Assembly (NCBI RefSeq): GCF_013407145.1 | Contig: NZ_CP026993.1 | Location: forward strand, 1,076,590-1,140,589 | Direction: 5' to 3' | Length of the DNA stretch: 64,000 bases | Source of the DNA: Nitrosopumilus cobalaminigenes | Lineage (GTDB): Archaea > Thermoproteota > Nitrososphaeria > Nitrososphaerales > Nitrosopumilaceae | Shown: in pieces, positions 6,780-15,119 of the stretch | How positions within the stretch are numbered: position 1 is the first letter of the stretch | How the letters are laid out: each line of letters opens with the position of its first letter | Notes under the pieces: model-generated | What the model was told of the DNA's origin: nothing | Database searches by the model: none | The model's input: the letters and a program-made list of their open reading frames with translations, nothing else | Made by a program: the position numbers and the translations under genes

Positions 6780-7624
6780 TATAATGATCCTCCTTTTTCC
6801 CAAGATAGTTCAAATAATGAACTCATCATATCGACAAGAGTTTCAGAATCAGACCACCATGCAAAAACCTGTCTAGTAGGATGTGTTGCATTGCGCATAA
6901 AGATGAGAACCTCTTTTTTGTCATTTACAATGAAACACTTGTTTTCAGAATTTGATGGCATTGCTCTAATAGAATCAGAATTCATTTCAGATAGAAATTC
7001 AGGAGTTTTGTTTAGTGGAGATACCACTAATTTGAGGTTGGTTGGAGATTCATCTATCCAATCAAACACATCTGAATGATACATTCTGAGCAAATCAGAT
7101 ACGCTTCCATAGATTCTCAAATCTTCAGCGCTAGAACCAACCATCTCTCTGATCTTGTTTGTGATCGGACCATTTCCATGCAACAATTGCATTTTTTCTG
7201 ATTTTGATTCATCTGTCTCTACGGCAAAAAATGGAATTTCTTTCCACATCTCAGATAGAGATTCTTCCTTATTTGCCAAGACATCGATTCTATCTTGTTC
7301 CTGTTTTACCAGGGTTGCAACTGCTTCTCTCATATCCATGGCAGTGTATTTGGTAGGATGTGCTAATTCTGCTACAACCAAACCCATGTTTTGGAGAGAA
7401 TTGACCAGATGGTATGTTTCAGTTCTTGGCAATTGTAGTGCTTTTGCTATCTCAGAAGCAGTCTTCGATCCATACTTGCCGAGATAAATGAACACCTTTG
7501 CCTGACTTTTGGTTAGGCCAAAATTGATTAATTCATTCCTGATTTTCTCAAGAGTGAGTTTATGCTTATACATTGCAGTATCTGATTCATTATCAAACAG
7601 ACTGATTTGATCTGAATTCAACAT
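6776..7624 (-). CDS. TrmB-family transcriptional regulator
   Basis: A 282-residue regulator. Residues about 25-95 form the TrmB winged helix-turn-helix (NFGLTKSQAKVFIYLGKYG, TASEIAKALQLPRTETYHLV). A coiled linker (near 100-125) leads to the C-terminal sugar- or ligand-binding-type effector domain with a phospholipase D-like fold (LRIYGSVSDLLRMYH). Family members sense small molecules and bind palindromes near promoters. Its ATG overlaps the stop of the upstream micro-gene by seven bases, and its stop overlaps the next micro-gene, so it is made in step with them. The operon's own promoter carries GGTTCG repeats that could be its operator. Confidence 0.85.
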   Translation of the reverse strand: MLNSDQISLFDNESDTAMYKHKLTLEKIRNELINFGLTKSQAKVFIYLGKYGSKTASEIAKALQLPRTETYHLVNSLQNMGLVVAELAHPTKYTAMDMREAVATLVKQEQDRIDVLANKEESLSEMWKEIPFFAVETDESKSEKMQLLHGNGPITNKIREMVGSSAEDLRIYGSVSDLLRMYHSDVFDWIDESPTNLKLVVSPLNKTPEFLSEMNSDSIRAMPSNSENKCFIVNDKKEVLIFMRNATHPTRQVFAWWSDSETLVDMMSSLFELSWEKGGSLY

Positions 7625-7722
7625 GAAATCTCCATTGTTTGTTTTTTGATCTTGAAAAGGACATCATTTGTCATTTTTAGAATATGATTCATTGAGGAAT
7701 CTTCAGGAAATTGATAGGTCAA
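7618..7722 (-). CDS. Micro-protein, 34 aa (TTG start), LLKMTN family
   Basis: TTG start overlapping the previous stop as TTGA, with TGGAG eight bases upstream. It has the same length as the gene at 5848-5952 and shares the pattern MT.Q...(D/E)...M..(L/I)LKMTN.V...KIK.QT.E. Its stop overlaps the trmB start. Predicted single amphipathic helix; may bind TrmB or a sister micro-protein (inference). Confidence 0.65.
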   Translation of the reverse strand: MTYQFPEDSSMNHILKMTNDVLFKIKKQTMEISC

Positions 7723-7853
7723 AGGGAAATCTCCAGAGAATTTTGTTTAATCTTCATCATGACATCATTTGTCATTTTTAATAATGACTCCATTCCTGCA
7801 TCCAAAATCACAGAATTTGAGTTAAATGCGGGTGTTTGTTGTTCTATGTTCAT
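7719..7853 (-). CDS. Micro-protein, 44 aa, LLKMTN family, first gene of TrmB operon
   Basis: ATG start 22 bases after promoter copy 2. It begins MNIEQQTPAF and carries ESLLKMTNDVMMKIKQ in its second half. It is homologous over its full length to the first gene of the sister operon (5949-6086). The stop codon overlaps the next TTG start. No membrane segment or signal peptide. Confidence 0.7.
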   Translation of the reverse strand: MNIEQQTPAFNSNSVILDAGMESLLKMTNDVMMKIKQNSLEISL

Positions 7854-7874
7854 TGTTCTTCAGAGATTAGAGTG

Positions 7875-7907
7875 GTTACAATCAATATAACCAAGGATCT
7901 CGATTAG
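7875..7907 (-). promoter_or_regulatory. Promoter block, copy 2 (TrmB operon)
   Basis: A 33-base block with CTAATCGAGATCC and TATA-like GGTTATATTG on the minus strand, differing from copy 1 at only two positions. Conservation extends on both sides of the TATA box, more than promoter function alone would need. Confidence 0.7.
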
Positions 7908-7916
7908 GCACAAAAT

Positions 7917-7930
7917 ATGGTTCGAACCAT
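7917..7930. promoter_or_regulatory. 14-bp palindrome, candidate TrmB operator
   Basis: ATGGTTCGAACCAT reads identically on both strands. A further GGTTCG half-site follows at 9-base offset (minus strand). It sits between the TrmB operon promoter and the plus-strand gene at 7976, so it could control both. Confidence 0.5.
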
Positions 7931-7975
7931 GCGAACCTGTCATAATTTGCGTACCAGAAGTGGGATTACATACTA

Positions 7976-8767
7976 TTGCTTATAAAGGAAAATTGGGCAT
8001 TTAGTCTATTGGATAACAGGCAAATAGCCATCATATCGATTACATCTGTAGCAGTATTGCTAACGTTTTCTACAATTTATTCCAATTTTGATATTTTACA
8101 AGCATATGCAGGTGTCACGCTCAGCAGTGACAATGTAGCAAAATCCATTCAAGTTAGAGTCACACCTTCAGGAACATTAGAAGAAAGAGCATATGATTCA
8201 TTTTCAAGAGTTGGTTTTGTGGATGGAGAGAATAATTTCCTATTAGAATCAGTTCCTAGCAAAGACAAAAGATCATACTATGAATTACTAAAGCGATCAA
8301 TTGAAGACAAACGAGCAGAGAGTTCAGATAACAGAATTCATGTTTCAATAGATCTGTTTTCAGGAGATGGTGAAATCATACAATCATTAGAATACAGAGA
8401 TTGCAAGGTAACAGAATATTTTGTTCACGGAGTAGATTCCAAAGGAAAGATTTTCTTTACTGAAGAAGATGGTACCGTTGAGATCAGAGAGGTTAGTAAA
8501 TTTTCATGTGTCTCATTTACACTAAATCTAGAACCACGAAATGCAGGATTAGTAATTGATAAGATAATTGATAGATTTGTAGATGAAGATTCTGACGAAT
8601 TTAAATTCGAATATCATGGAGATGATCCTTATTTCAGTGTAAACCCATTAAACTCGACTGAAGGAGAATTATTCTATAATAGTATGACCAACACACTGCA
8701 GAAATTTGTAAATGGTGAATGGGTAGATATTTCAGGAAAGGGCGGACCACCATCACCTAGAAGATAG
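7976..8767 (+). CDS. Secreted or membrane-anchored hypothetical protein, 263 aa
   Basis: N-terminal hydrophobic segment (near residues 15-35 of this frame) followed by beta-rich extracellular sequence ending in Pro-Pro-Ser-Pro-Arg-Arg. No family recognised. Start uncertain: TTG at 7976 opens the frame, but TTATAAA at 7980-7986 lies inside it and would place a leaderless start at the in-frame TTG at 8009 (MDNRQIAIIS). The next gene starts 4 bases after the stop, so they form an operon. The 14-bp palindrome upstream suggests shared control with the divergent TrmB operon. Confidence 0.6.
   Translation: MLIKENWAFSLLDNRQIAIISITSVAVLLTFSTIYSNFDILQAYAGVTLSSDNVAKSIQVRVTPSGTLEERAYDSFSRVGFVDGENNFLLESVPSKDKRSYYELLKRSIEDKRAESSDNRIHVSIDLFSGDGEIIQSLEYRDCKVTEYFVHGVDSKGKIFFTEEDGTVEIREVSKFSCVSFTLNLEPRNAGLVIDKIIDRFVDEDSDEFKFEYHGDDPYFSVNPLNSTEGELFYNSMTNTLQKFVNGEWVDISGKGGPPSPRR
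7980..7986 (+). promoter_or_regulatory. TATA box of the secreted-protein operon
   Basis: TTATAAA, centred 26 bases before the in-frame TTG at 8009, the usual distance for a leaderless archaeal start. It argues for 8009 rather than 7976 as the true start. Confidence 0.45.
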
Positions 8768-8771
8768 AACA

Positions 8772-11700
8772 ATGAAATTACAAATCATTGTCATTCTGCT
8801 ATTAACAGTTGGAATTACTGCAGGTTTGGCCCAACTAGGAAGTGAGCAGATATTCATCACAGTCACCTCTGAAGGTAAAGCAAAGGTTTCACAATCATTA
8901 TTCCCAGAGACATTTGTATCAACAGTAGACGTAAAGGTCATTTCTGAAAACATTTCAAATTTGTTAGCAATTGATGAAGAGAATATACTTCTCGGAACAT
9001 CTCAAAATGAAGATTTACTAAAAATTGCGACTCTAGGTGCGTCGTCAGTGGATTTAAAATATAATGCAGATATCCTATCCTACGAATCAGGTGTTTTCAG
9101 GCTCAAATACAATAGCAATGTTGAATCCAGAGTTAACCTACCCCCACTCTCAAAACTTGTATCTCTAAATACAATCCCAATTGAAATTTCAGATGGTGAA
9201 TATACTCTCCCTCCAGGAGACATTTCCCTGAGTTTCTCAATCAGACCAGTCACATCAAAGGAGTTTTTTGTTCCAGTTGAGAATACAGAATACAAAATAG
9301 AGACAATAACTGCAGCAAAAATAGAAGAGTTTTCTGCAAATGCAGATGAAATTCAATTTATCATCAAAGACAAGGCAATTGTTTTGACAATCATTCCTAC
9401 AGAAATAATGACAAACCCAAATGACGCATTACTAAACGGTGAAAAAGTGGATTTTAGTCAATTTCATAAAAATTCAACACACTCATGGATTAGAATAGAT
9501 CCTCATGAGAAGGGTTTAGTAAAAATTCTCGATACATCTGAAAAAACAGAAGAGGGCGGAGGTTGTCTGATTGCAACTGCAACATATGGAACAGAGATGG
9601 CACCTCAAGTTCAATTGTTAAGAGAAATTAGAGATAATCAGTTGATGAATACTAATTCAGGAGTATCATTTATGACAGGATTCAATTCGTTCTACTATTC
9701 ATTCTCACCACATGTAGCAGATCTGCAAAGAGAAAACCAATTGTTTAAAGAAATTGTAAAAATTGGAATTACTCCATTGTTATCATCTCTTTTTGTAATG
9801 GAATATGCAGAAACGGATGAAGAAATTTTAGGATTAGGCATCAGTGTCATCCTAATGAACATTGGAATGTATTTTGTTTTCCCATTTGTAATATGTTATC
9901 AAGGTATGAGGATTCTTCGAACCAAAGGCGTGAAGAAATCGAACTGGTCGGTTATATCCAATTGTAACTATAATTCAGTATTGAAAATCGGTCTTCTCGG
10001 CCTAATTGCACTTTTCGTATTAACAGTTAGTTTACCTTCAGCTTTTGCCCAAACAGATTCTGAATCTGAATCACCACTCAGAATGGTTCTTGATATCACC
10101 TATGAAAATATTGTAGAATCAATAACTGATTCAGGATTAGACCAGGAAGAGATCACAGTCAGATTAATCCAGGTAGATGAGGAATATCAGGAAGCAGTTG
10201 ATCTAATTAATGGGGATGATGTAGTTGCTGCCAAACAAAATGTGGTTCAAACCATGGCATTTTTCGAACTGCAAGCAGAAGAAATTTCTGAATCTAGCCC
10301 CACACCAGGCCAATTAACACCTGGTTTTGGAGCAGGAATTGGTAGTGCTTCAGATTCCGGAATAGAGAATGGCCAAGGATTAGGAGTAGGAGGAGTACCA
10401 CCAGGAATTTTCAAGCAAATTTCAGCTGCTAATACATTTGCAGTTTCAGAAGCAATCACATCAATTGATGAAGAGGTAGGACAATATCGTGAATTAGCCA
10501 AATTGAATAATTTAGAGGGTATTGATTTTGGAGAATTTGATGAATCAGTCAATTTAGCAAAAACACTTTTGGCAAATGGAGTTGTTCCTGATGCACAAGT
10601 AAAATTAGAATTAGCAAATCAAATCAAAGATGATCTTTTACAAAAAATTCAAGATGCTGCAAATGAAAACAGTGCAGTATTAATTGAAGAATACGTAGAG
10701 GAACAAAAGAATCTAGGTCAAACTAAAAAAGACATTAGAGAATTAGAAGAAATTTTAGAAGATATTACAACTGACAATAATGAAGAAACAGGTGATGGTG
10801 AGACACCAGAAGATGGCGTTAATGAAGCACCAGGAAACAGTGCAAATGCACCAGGACAAAACAAAGCAGACAGTGGAGATGAAGCACCAGGAAACAGTGC
10901 AAATGCACCAGGACAAAACAAAGAAAATGACAATACTGAAGATAACAAATTTGAATCACCTGAGGATATTCCAGGATTTGACAGTGCATCAGATATTGGC
11001 AAAGCAAATGGTCAGGGTAATGGATTAGGATTAGGAAGTATTCCACCAGGATTAGCTAAATTATTTGGAACAGACGAAGGGGAAATCTTAGAAGATTTAC
11101 CACCAGGATTAGCTAACATTCCACCAGGTCAAGCAAAGAAATTTGAAGATTATTCAGCCAGCTTTGAGCAAAGTATGGATGACTTCTATGAAAATTCCTA
11201 TGAAGCACAAATTGACGATGTATTTGAAATGAACTTTGATGGAACTAACAAAGGTAATGGAGATGGTAAAGGTAAGATGGGCGCATATCCAGGAAAGAGT
11301 GGAGAAGCACCAGGAAAGATCAAAGCAGCTACCAAGGAAGGAGGCAATCCTAACTGTGGAACCAAAGGAATTACCGATGGCAACTCTACTGCATCACTTA
11401 TTGTAGGTCAAGAGCATTTCATTGATGATTTCACTGCAATAGGAAACAATTGTAAAGACATCTCAAGTCAGATTAAATTTAACTTGATTGCACCAAACGG
11501 TACAGTCTACTTTGGATCAAACGCAAATGTATTCCAAGGAACACAACCGGATAGTTTCACACCAGATGTGAATGGGTCATGGGAAATTCAGACCAAGGTT
11601 CAGTCATTTAGACTGGATAGAGTCATGACAGCTACTGGTGGAGATGAAATTCCAACAGTTACAGGAGGAGGCATCCCAGACGATAGTACAGGTGAAGGAG

Positions 11701-11951
11701 TTGATTATGTAATTAATGTTGCAGCATACTTTGATGATGTGGAAGATCTTGATTCAGAAATGACATACACTGGAACAGACTCAAAGGTATCAGGTCAAGG
11801 TAATTTGGTAAATGCCATAACTAGTGATGGCAATACTACAATAACAGTAGATGTCAATGCTGGAAAAACAGGAGTCTACGATATCACTATCAGAGCTACT
11901 GACACAGCAGGCGGATTTGTAGAAGATACGTTTAGACTTACAGTATCATAG
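8772..11951 (+). CDS. Large surface protein with CFI-box, internal signal-like segment and cadherin-like C-terminus
   Basis: 1059 residues. Signal peptide at 1-20; beta-rich domain to about 255; a CFI-box with GGGCLIATATYG (Cys265), then hydrophobic helices near 320-385. At about 398-425 is a second, complete signal-peptide-like stretch ending SLPSAFAQ, followed by a helical acidic region, Gly/Pro-rich repeats (PPGLAK, PPGQAK, APGNSANAPGQNK twice) and a C-terminal domain with FDDVEDLDSEMTYTG and ITIRATDTAGGF typical of cadherin-like folds. The layout suggests fusion of a CFI-box membrane protein with an exported adhesin. Its role at the cell surface is inferred. Check the reading frame around 9900-10000 for a lost stop. 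Confidence 0.75.
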   Translation: MKLQIIVILLLTVGITAGLAQLGSEQIFITVTSEGKAKVSQSLFPETFVSTVDVKVISENISNLLAIDEENILLGTSQNEDLLKIATLGASSVDLKYNADILSYESGVFRLKYNSNVESRVNLPPLSKLVSLNTIPIEISDGEYTLPPGDISLSFSIRPVTSKEFFVPVENTEYKIETITAAKIEEFSANADEIQFIIKDKAIVLTIIPTEIMTNPNDALLNGEKVDFSQFHKNSTHSWIRIDPHEKGLVKILDTSEKTEEGGGCLIATATYGTEMAPQVQLLREIRDNQLMNTNSGVSFMTGFNSFYYSFSPHVADLQRENQLFKEIVKIGITPLLSSLFVMEYAETDEEILGLGISVILMNIGMYFVFPFVICYQGMRILRTKGVKKSNWSVISNCNYNSVLKIGLLGLIALFVLTVSLPSAFAQTDSESESPLRMVLDITYENIVESITDSGLDQEEITVRLIQVDEEYQEAVDLINGDDVVAAKQNVVQTMAFFELQAEEISESSPTPGQLTPGFGAGIGSASDSGIENGQGLGVGGVPPGIFKQISAANTFAVSEAITSIDEEVGQYRELAKLNNLEGIDFGEFDESVNLAKTLLANGVVPDAQVKLELANQIKDDLLQKIQDAANENSAVLIEEYVEEQKNLGQTKKDIRELEEILEDITTDNNEETGDGETPEDGVNEAPGNSANAPGQNKADSGDEAPGNSANAPGQNKENDNTEDNKFESPEDIPGFDSASDIGKANGQGNGLGLGSIPPGLAKLFGTDEGEILEDLPPGLANIPPGQAKKFEDYSASFEQSMDDFYENSYEAQIDDVFEMNFDGTNKGNGDGKGKMGAYPGKSGEAPGKIKAATKEGGNPNCGTKGITDGNSTASLIVGQEHFIDDFTAIGNNCKDISSQIKFNLIAPNGTVYFGSNANVFQGTQPDSFTPDVNGSWEIQTKVQSFRLDRVMTATGGDEIPTVTGGGIPDDSTGEGVDYVINVAAYFDDVEDLDSEMTYTGTDSKVSGQGNLVNAITSDGNTTITVDVNAGKTGVYDITIRATDTAGGFVEDTFRLTVS
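10824..10923 (+). repeat. Two exact 43-bp direct repeats, 57 bp apart
   Basis: Bases 10824-10866 recur exactly at 10881-10923, encoding EAPGNSANAPGQNK twice within the large surface protein. A recent in-frame duplication of a Pro/Gly/Asn linker. Confidence 0.9.
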
Positions 11952-11976
11952 AAAGAAAGTAAAAATTACAAATCAC

Positions 11977-13077
11977 CTAAGTAATTTTTGAATATTTTGA
12001 ATCAGATATAATTTCAGAAGAATGCATTTCATCTAGTTTTGATTTGGTTTGTTCAGATAGATAATCAGATAGTTTCTTGTCATATCCATCTTCATATTTT
12101 TTCTCAGGTTCCTCTACTCTTTCAATGACTTTTTCTACAATTCGCTCTACAGGTTTTTCCTCTACAACTACAGGTACTTTATTCTTGAATTTTCTAAAGC
12201 CGATTGCACCAATAATCAAAATGGGAATTATAATCAATCCAATTACTAGAGAATAGTTTTTCTCTACTTTGGCTGAAACTGTGACAGGACCATCAATGAA
12301 TACTTGAGCAGTATTTCCATCATATGTAACATCTGCACCTTCCCATCCAGAAACTGAATTTAGAATTACTCCATCACTTCCTGCATCAATGCCAATTGGC
12401 ACGGTTTCTCCCTGTTCATACCACCCACTTCCAGTAGTTTCCCCAGAGTCAGAAATTACATTGAGTTTGTATTGATATGCAGTAAAAAAGTCCACTTGAT
12501 GATACTCATTTAGGGTTATTGGTGGAGTTGTAAATGATGTAGAACCATCATCATCTACATTCCAAAATTCTGCCTTGTCTAAAGACCAACCAGTGATTTC
12601 TTGTCGAACCTTGTTTGGTTCAATTTCAGTTGTCTTTTGAACATTCACTGAAACTTCAGTTCCTGCATCAAACCAGTTGTCATTTGTTGGTGAAGAAGGA
12701 AGAAAAGAAAAATCATTTGTTCCCTCTACACTTAGGGCATATTGAGTGACTGCTGAAAATACAAGATTATGGGAAGAATCAGTAGGGATTGTCAGGGTAA
12801 AATCACCTCTAGCAGTTCTTGAAAGCTTTACAGTCTCACCATCCAAAGTATAAGACACAAGATTAAACCGACTGGTTTCATCTTGAACCCAGGAATGATT
12901 CTGTGAGAGAGTGTATGTTTGTCCAGAAACTAATGGAACTTCATATGATGGAAGAAGGTTATTTTCAAAACTTACCTTTAGAGTATTTTGATTTGAAAAT
13001 TGACCATATGAAAAATCACTTGTAAGACTAGCAAAAATTATAGTTAAAACTAAACCTGAAATAATCAATAGTTTCAT
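11977..13077 (-). CDS. Membrane-anchored extracellular repeat protein
   Basis: 366 residues: signal peptide at 1-25, then three beta-rich modules each with a Tyr-x-Leu-x-Val strand and a W(F/Y)..G..V motif (NDNWFDAGTEVSV, GSGWYEQGETVPI). A transmembrane helix near 278-300 is followed by a basic stop and a charged cytosolic tail with EKPVERIVEKVIERVEEPE, a likely coiled coil. It overlaps the upstream gene by four bases (ATGA), suggesting that the cytosolic product acts with its tail. Function unknown. Confidence 0.65.
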   Translation of the reverse strand: MKLLIISGLVLTIIFASLTSDFSYGQFSNQNTLKVSFENNLLPSYEVPLVSGQTYTLSQNHSWVQDETSRFNLVSYTLDGETVKLSRTARGDFTLTIPTDSSHNLVFSAVTQYALSVEGTNDFSFLPSSPTNDNWFDAGTEVSVNVQKTTEIEPNKVRQEITGWSLDKAEFWNVDDDGSTSFTTPPITLNEYHQVDFFTAYQYKLNVISDSGETTGSGWYEQGETVPIGIDAGSDGVILNSVSGWEGADVTYDGNTAQVFIDGPVTVSAKVEKNYSLVIGLIIIPILIIGAIGFRKFKNKVPVVVEEKPVERIVEKVIERVEEPEKKYEDGYDKKLSDYLSEQTKSKLDEMHSSEIISDSKYSKIT

Positions 13078-13688
13078 GATTCAGATACCACCAATGCTTC
13101 TAATCCAGAATATTTTGAATCTAATTTTTCATTAATTTGATCAAGGGATTTTTTGTAATCACTGTTTAGTGTTTCATATTTTCCACGGGGAATCACATCA
13201 GAGTCAAAATCAGAATGCAGTTTTTTTAATGATTGTTCATATCCGTATTTTTTTGCTAATAATAAATAAAATTCATCAGAGATAGGCCAAGTATTTTTTG
13301 GTAATTCAAAGACATCACCAATAGGCTGTGAGCTCTCACCTCTAAAGCTGTCAATCTCTTTGATTTTTTGAAATCGGTATGCAGTCAAAATGTATCTAAC
13401 ATCATTTGATGCATATTTTAGCTTCTCAGCTAATCCACATTTTAAAAGAGACTTCTCTATGGTTAATCGAACCAAATCTTGTTTTGATTTGTCATGAGCT
13501 CCTGTTGTTTTTTCTGCTATTTCAGATAGTTTTACAGGTCCCATTTTTTCAGCACTTAATTCAGCTATTGCAAAAAGGATTTTTTGCGTCAGTAATTCCT
13601 TTGACACGTCTTCAAGATATTTGAAGCAATTTTCCTTTAGACTCTTAACTTTCATTATTCGGGCTATAAGATCCTCTTCACTAAGCAA
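13074..13688 (-). CDS. Conserved hypothetical cytosolic protein, 204 aa
   Basis: A soluble helical protein; the segment at about 45-110 (KLSEIAEKTTGAHDKSKQDL) could be a winged-helix-like fold, but no family is certain. The C-terminal part is lysine-rich and helical (SDYKKSLDQINEKLDSKY). Translationally coupled to the membrane repeat protein that follows. Confidence 0.55.
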   Translation of the reverse strand: MLSEEDLIARIMKVKSLKENCFKYLEDVSKELLTQKILFAIAELSAEKMGPVKLSEIAEKTTGAHDKSKQDLVRLTIEKSLLKCGLAEKLKYASNDVRYILTAYRFQKIKEIDSFRGESSQPIGDVFELPKNTWPISDEFYLLLAKKYGYEQSLKKLHSDFDSDVIPRGKYETLNSDYKKSLDQINEKLDSKYSGLEALVVSES

Positions 13689-13801
13689 TTACAATCACCA
13701 TTTCTCTTTACAACTGACTCTAAAGGGAATAGACATATTATTTTTGATAAAATCTCGATATTTTTTTGGGCGATTTTGCCTAAATTATACAATGAGGCTG
13801 G

Positions 13802-13807
13802 TTTAAA
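13802..13807 (+). promoter_or_regulatory. TATA box for the 43-aa zinc protein
   Basis: GGTTTAAAGG, centred about 26 bases before the ATG at 13831. It supports a leaderless start and the reality of this short gene. Confidence 0.55.
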
Positions 13808-13830
13808 GGGGCCAAAATCAAAGAATACCA

Positions 13831-13962
13831 ATGAAAGCCAGATTTAACGGCAAATGTGTAGAATGCGGAGATACAATCAAGACAGGGAAAGAGATTCTAA
13901 AAAACTCCAAAGATCAATGGGTTCACAAAGCATGTTGCGATTTAGAGGAAGAATTGCCCTAA
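13831..13962 (+). CDS. Small zinc-finger protein, 43 aa
   Basis: KCVECGDTIKTGKEI and then WVHKACCD give a CxxC...HxxC(C) ligand set with the spacing of a single treble-clef or LIM-like knuckle. Conserved thaumarchaeal-style mini-protein; partner unknown. The TATA box at the expected distance favours translation from this ATG. Confidence 0.65.
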   Translation: MKARFNGKCVECGDTIKTGKEILKNSKDQWVHKACCDLEEELP

Positions 13963-14022
13963 TCAAAATTGGTATAAATTAGTAATAAATTTTTTAAATG
14001 ACTTTGAAAAACGAGTAATGAA

Positions 14023-14445
14023 ATGAATGCAAAAACAAATCTTTTGTTAATGGCGTCTATTATGACAGTATTTGGAGCCCTAATGATTCCAGGAAGTATT
14101 TCTGCCGAATCAAGCCAAGTTACTGTAACTCCAATTAACGAAGAAGTTAGTTTAGAAAAGACAGTTACCACAATGAATGTTCCTGAAGATAATGAATTAC
14201 CATGGGGAACGATCAGGGGAGGAGCATCAGATGTTGCTGAAAGATACCCAATCATCATTCAGTTTTACAAAGGAGAAGATCCAATTCACTTTGCCCAAGT
14301 AGACGCAAAAGGAGATGGTTCTTATGAATACAAGTTCAGAGTTAGAAATCTCGATTTGAATACAAATGAATTTGTCAATGTCTTCCAAGGAGAATATACT
14401 GTCAAAATCTACAAAGTAATTCCCAATACTAATGATTTAGTATAA
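14023..14445 (+). CDS. Secreted hypothetical protein, 140 aa
   Basis: Signal peptide at 1-28 (LLLMASIMTVFGALMIPGSISA), then a beta-sandwich-like domain ending FQGEYTVKIYKVI. No family recognised. It converges on the flavin reductase gene, the two stops being adjacent. Confidence 0.6.
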   Translation: MNAKTNLLLMASIMTVFGALMIPGSISAESSQVTVTPINEEVSLEKTVTTMNVPEDNELPWGTIRGGASDVAERYPIIIQFYKGEDPIHFAQVDAKGDGSYEYKFRVRNLDLNTNEFVNVFQGEYTVKIYKVIPNTNDLV

Positions 14446-15015
14446 TCAATACGGAGTCCCAGACTCTCTCTTTTTTGATAATGCAGATACATACCATTCA
14501 AATTCATCTAAAAATCTAGAAATTCTTTGCTCATAATTATTATCCAATAACTTTCCATCATCATCAAATACTTCATGAACTTTAGAAATTGGGAATTGTG
14601 AAGAAATAGCTAAAGTGCCCATTTCAGCTAAAACCTGTCGGAGATGATTTCCTGCAGTAACACCTCCAAATGAACCCACAGAATAAGAAACAATTGCTGA
14701 AGGTTTGAAAAAATATTCTTCTAGAAAATAATCTAATGTATTTTTTAATGCTGATGAAATACTGTGATTGTATTCTGGAGTAATTGGCATATATCCATCA
14801 GCTTCTTTGATAATTTTTTGTAGTTGTTGTAATTTTTCTGACGGGGACTCCATCTCTTTGTACATTTTATCAAGCAAGGGTAAATCTAACTCCACAGGAT
14901 CAACAAGAGATACAGAATGGCCTTTCTCTTCAAGTTTAGATACAATCCATTTTGCCACTTTGATTCCATTTCTCTCAGATCTAACAGAGCCCACAATAAC
15001 TACAATTTTTGCCAT
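14446..15015 (-). CDS. NADPH-dependent FMN reductase family protein
   Basis: A flavodoxin-like protein of 189 residues. IVVIVGSVRSERNG forms the phosphate-binding loop for FMN, and PEYNHSISSALKNTLDY is the diagnostic motif of the family (near 85-101 of the frame). It reduces flavin or a quinone with NAD(P)H. The ATG at 15015 (MAKIVVIVGS) is chosen over one seven codons upstream because the fold begins there. Confidence 0.85.
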   Translation of the reverse strand: MAKIVVIVGSVRSERNGIKVAKWIVSKLEEKGHSVSLVDPVELDLPLLDKMYKEMESPSEKLQQLQKIIKEADGYMPITPEYNHSISSALKNTLDYFLEEYFFKPSAIVSYSVGSFGGVTAGNHLRQVLAEMGTLAISSQFPISKVHEVFDDDGKLLDNNYEQRISRFLDEFEWYVSALSKKRESGTPY

Positions 15016-15119
15016 GAAAAAATCACAATTACACATGATAAAAGATTTTTACTAAATTAAAAAGACCCAAATTCTTTCATAGAATTCATATACTGAATAT
15101 CCAAACGAAGAGCTAGAAA

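Noticed and set aside
6776-6803. Longer 65-codon form of the micro-gene following trmB
   Set aside because: The TTG at 6779 has a correctly spaced AGGAGG and the stop/start overlap found at the other junctions; the longer start at 6803 has neither.
10780-11046. ORFs on both strands over the repeat region of the surface protein
   Set aside because: They are frame shadows caused by low-complexity repeats in the 1059-residue gene.
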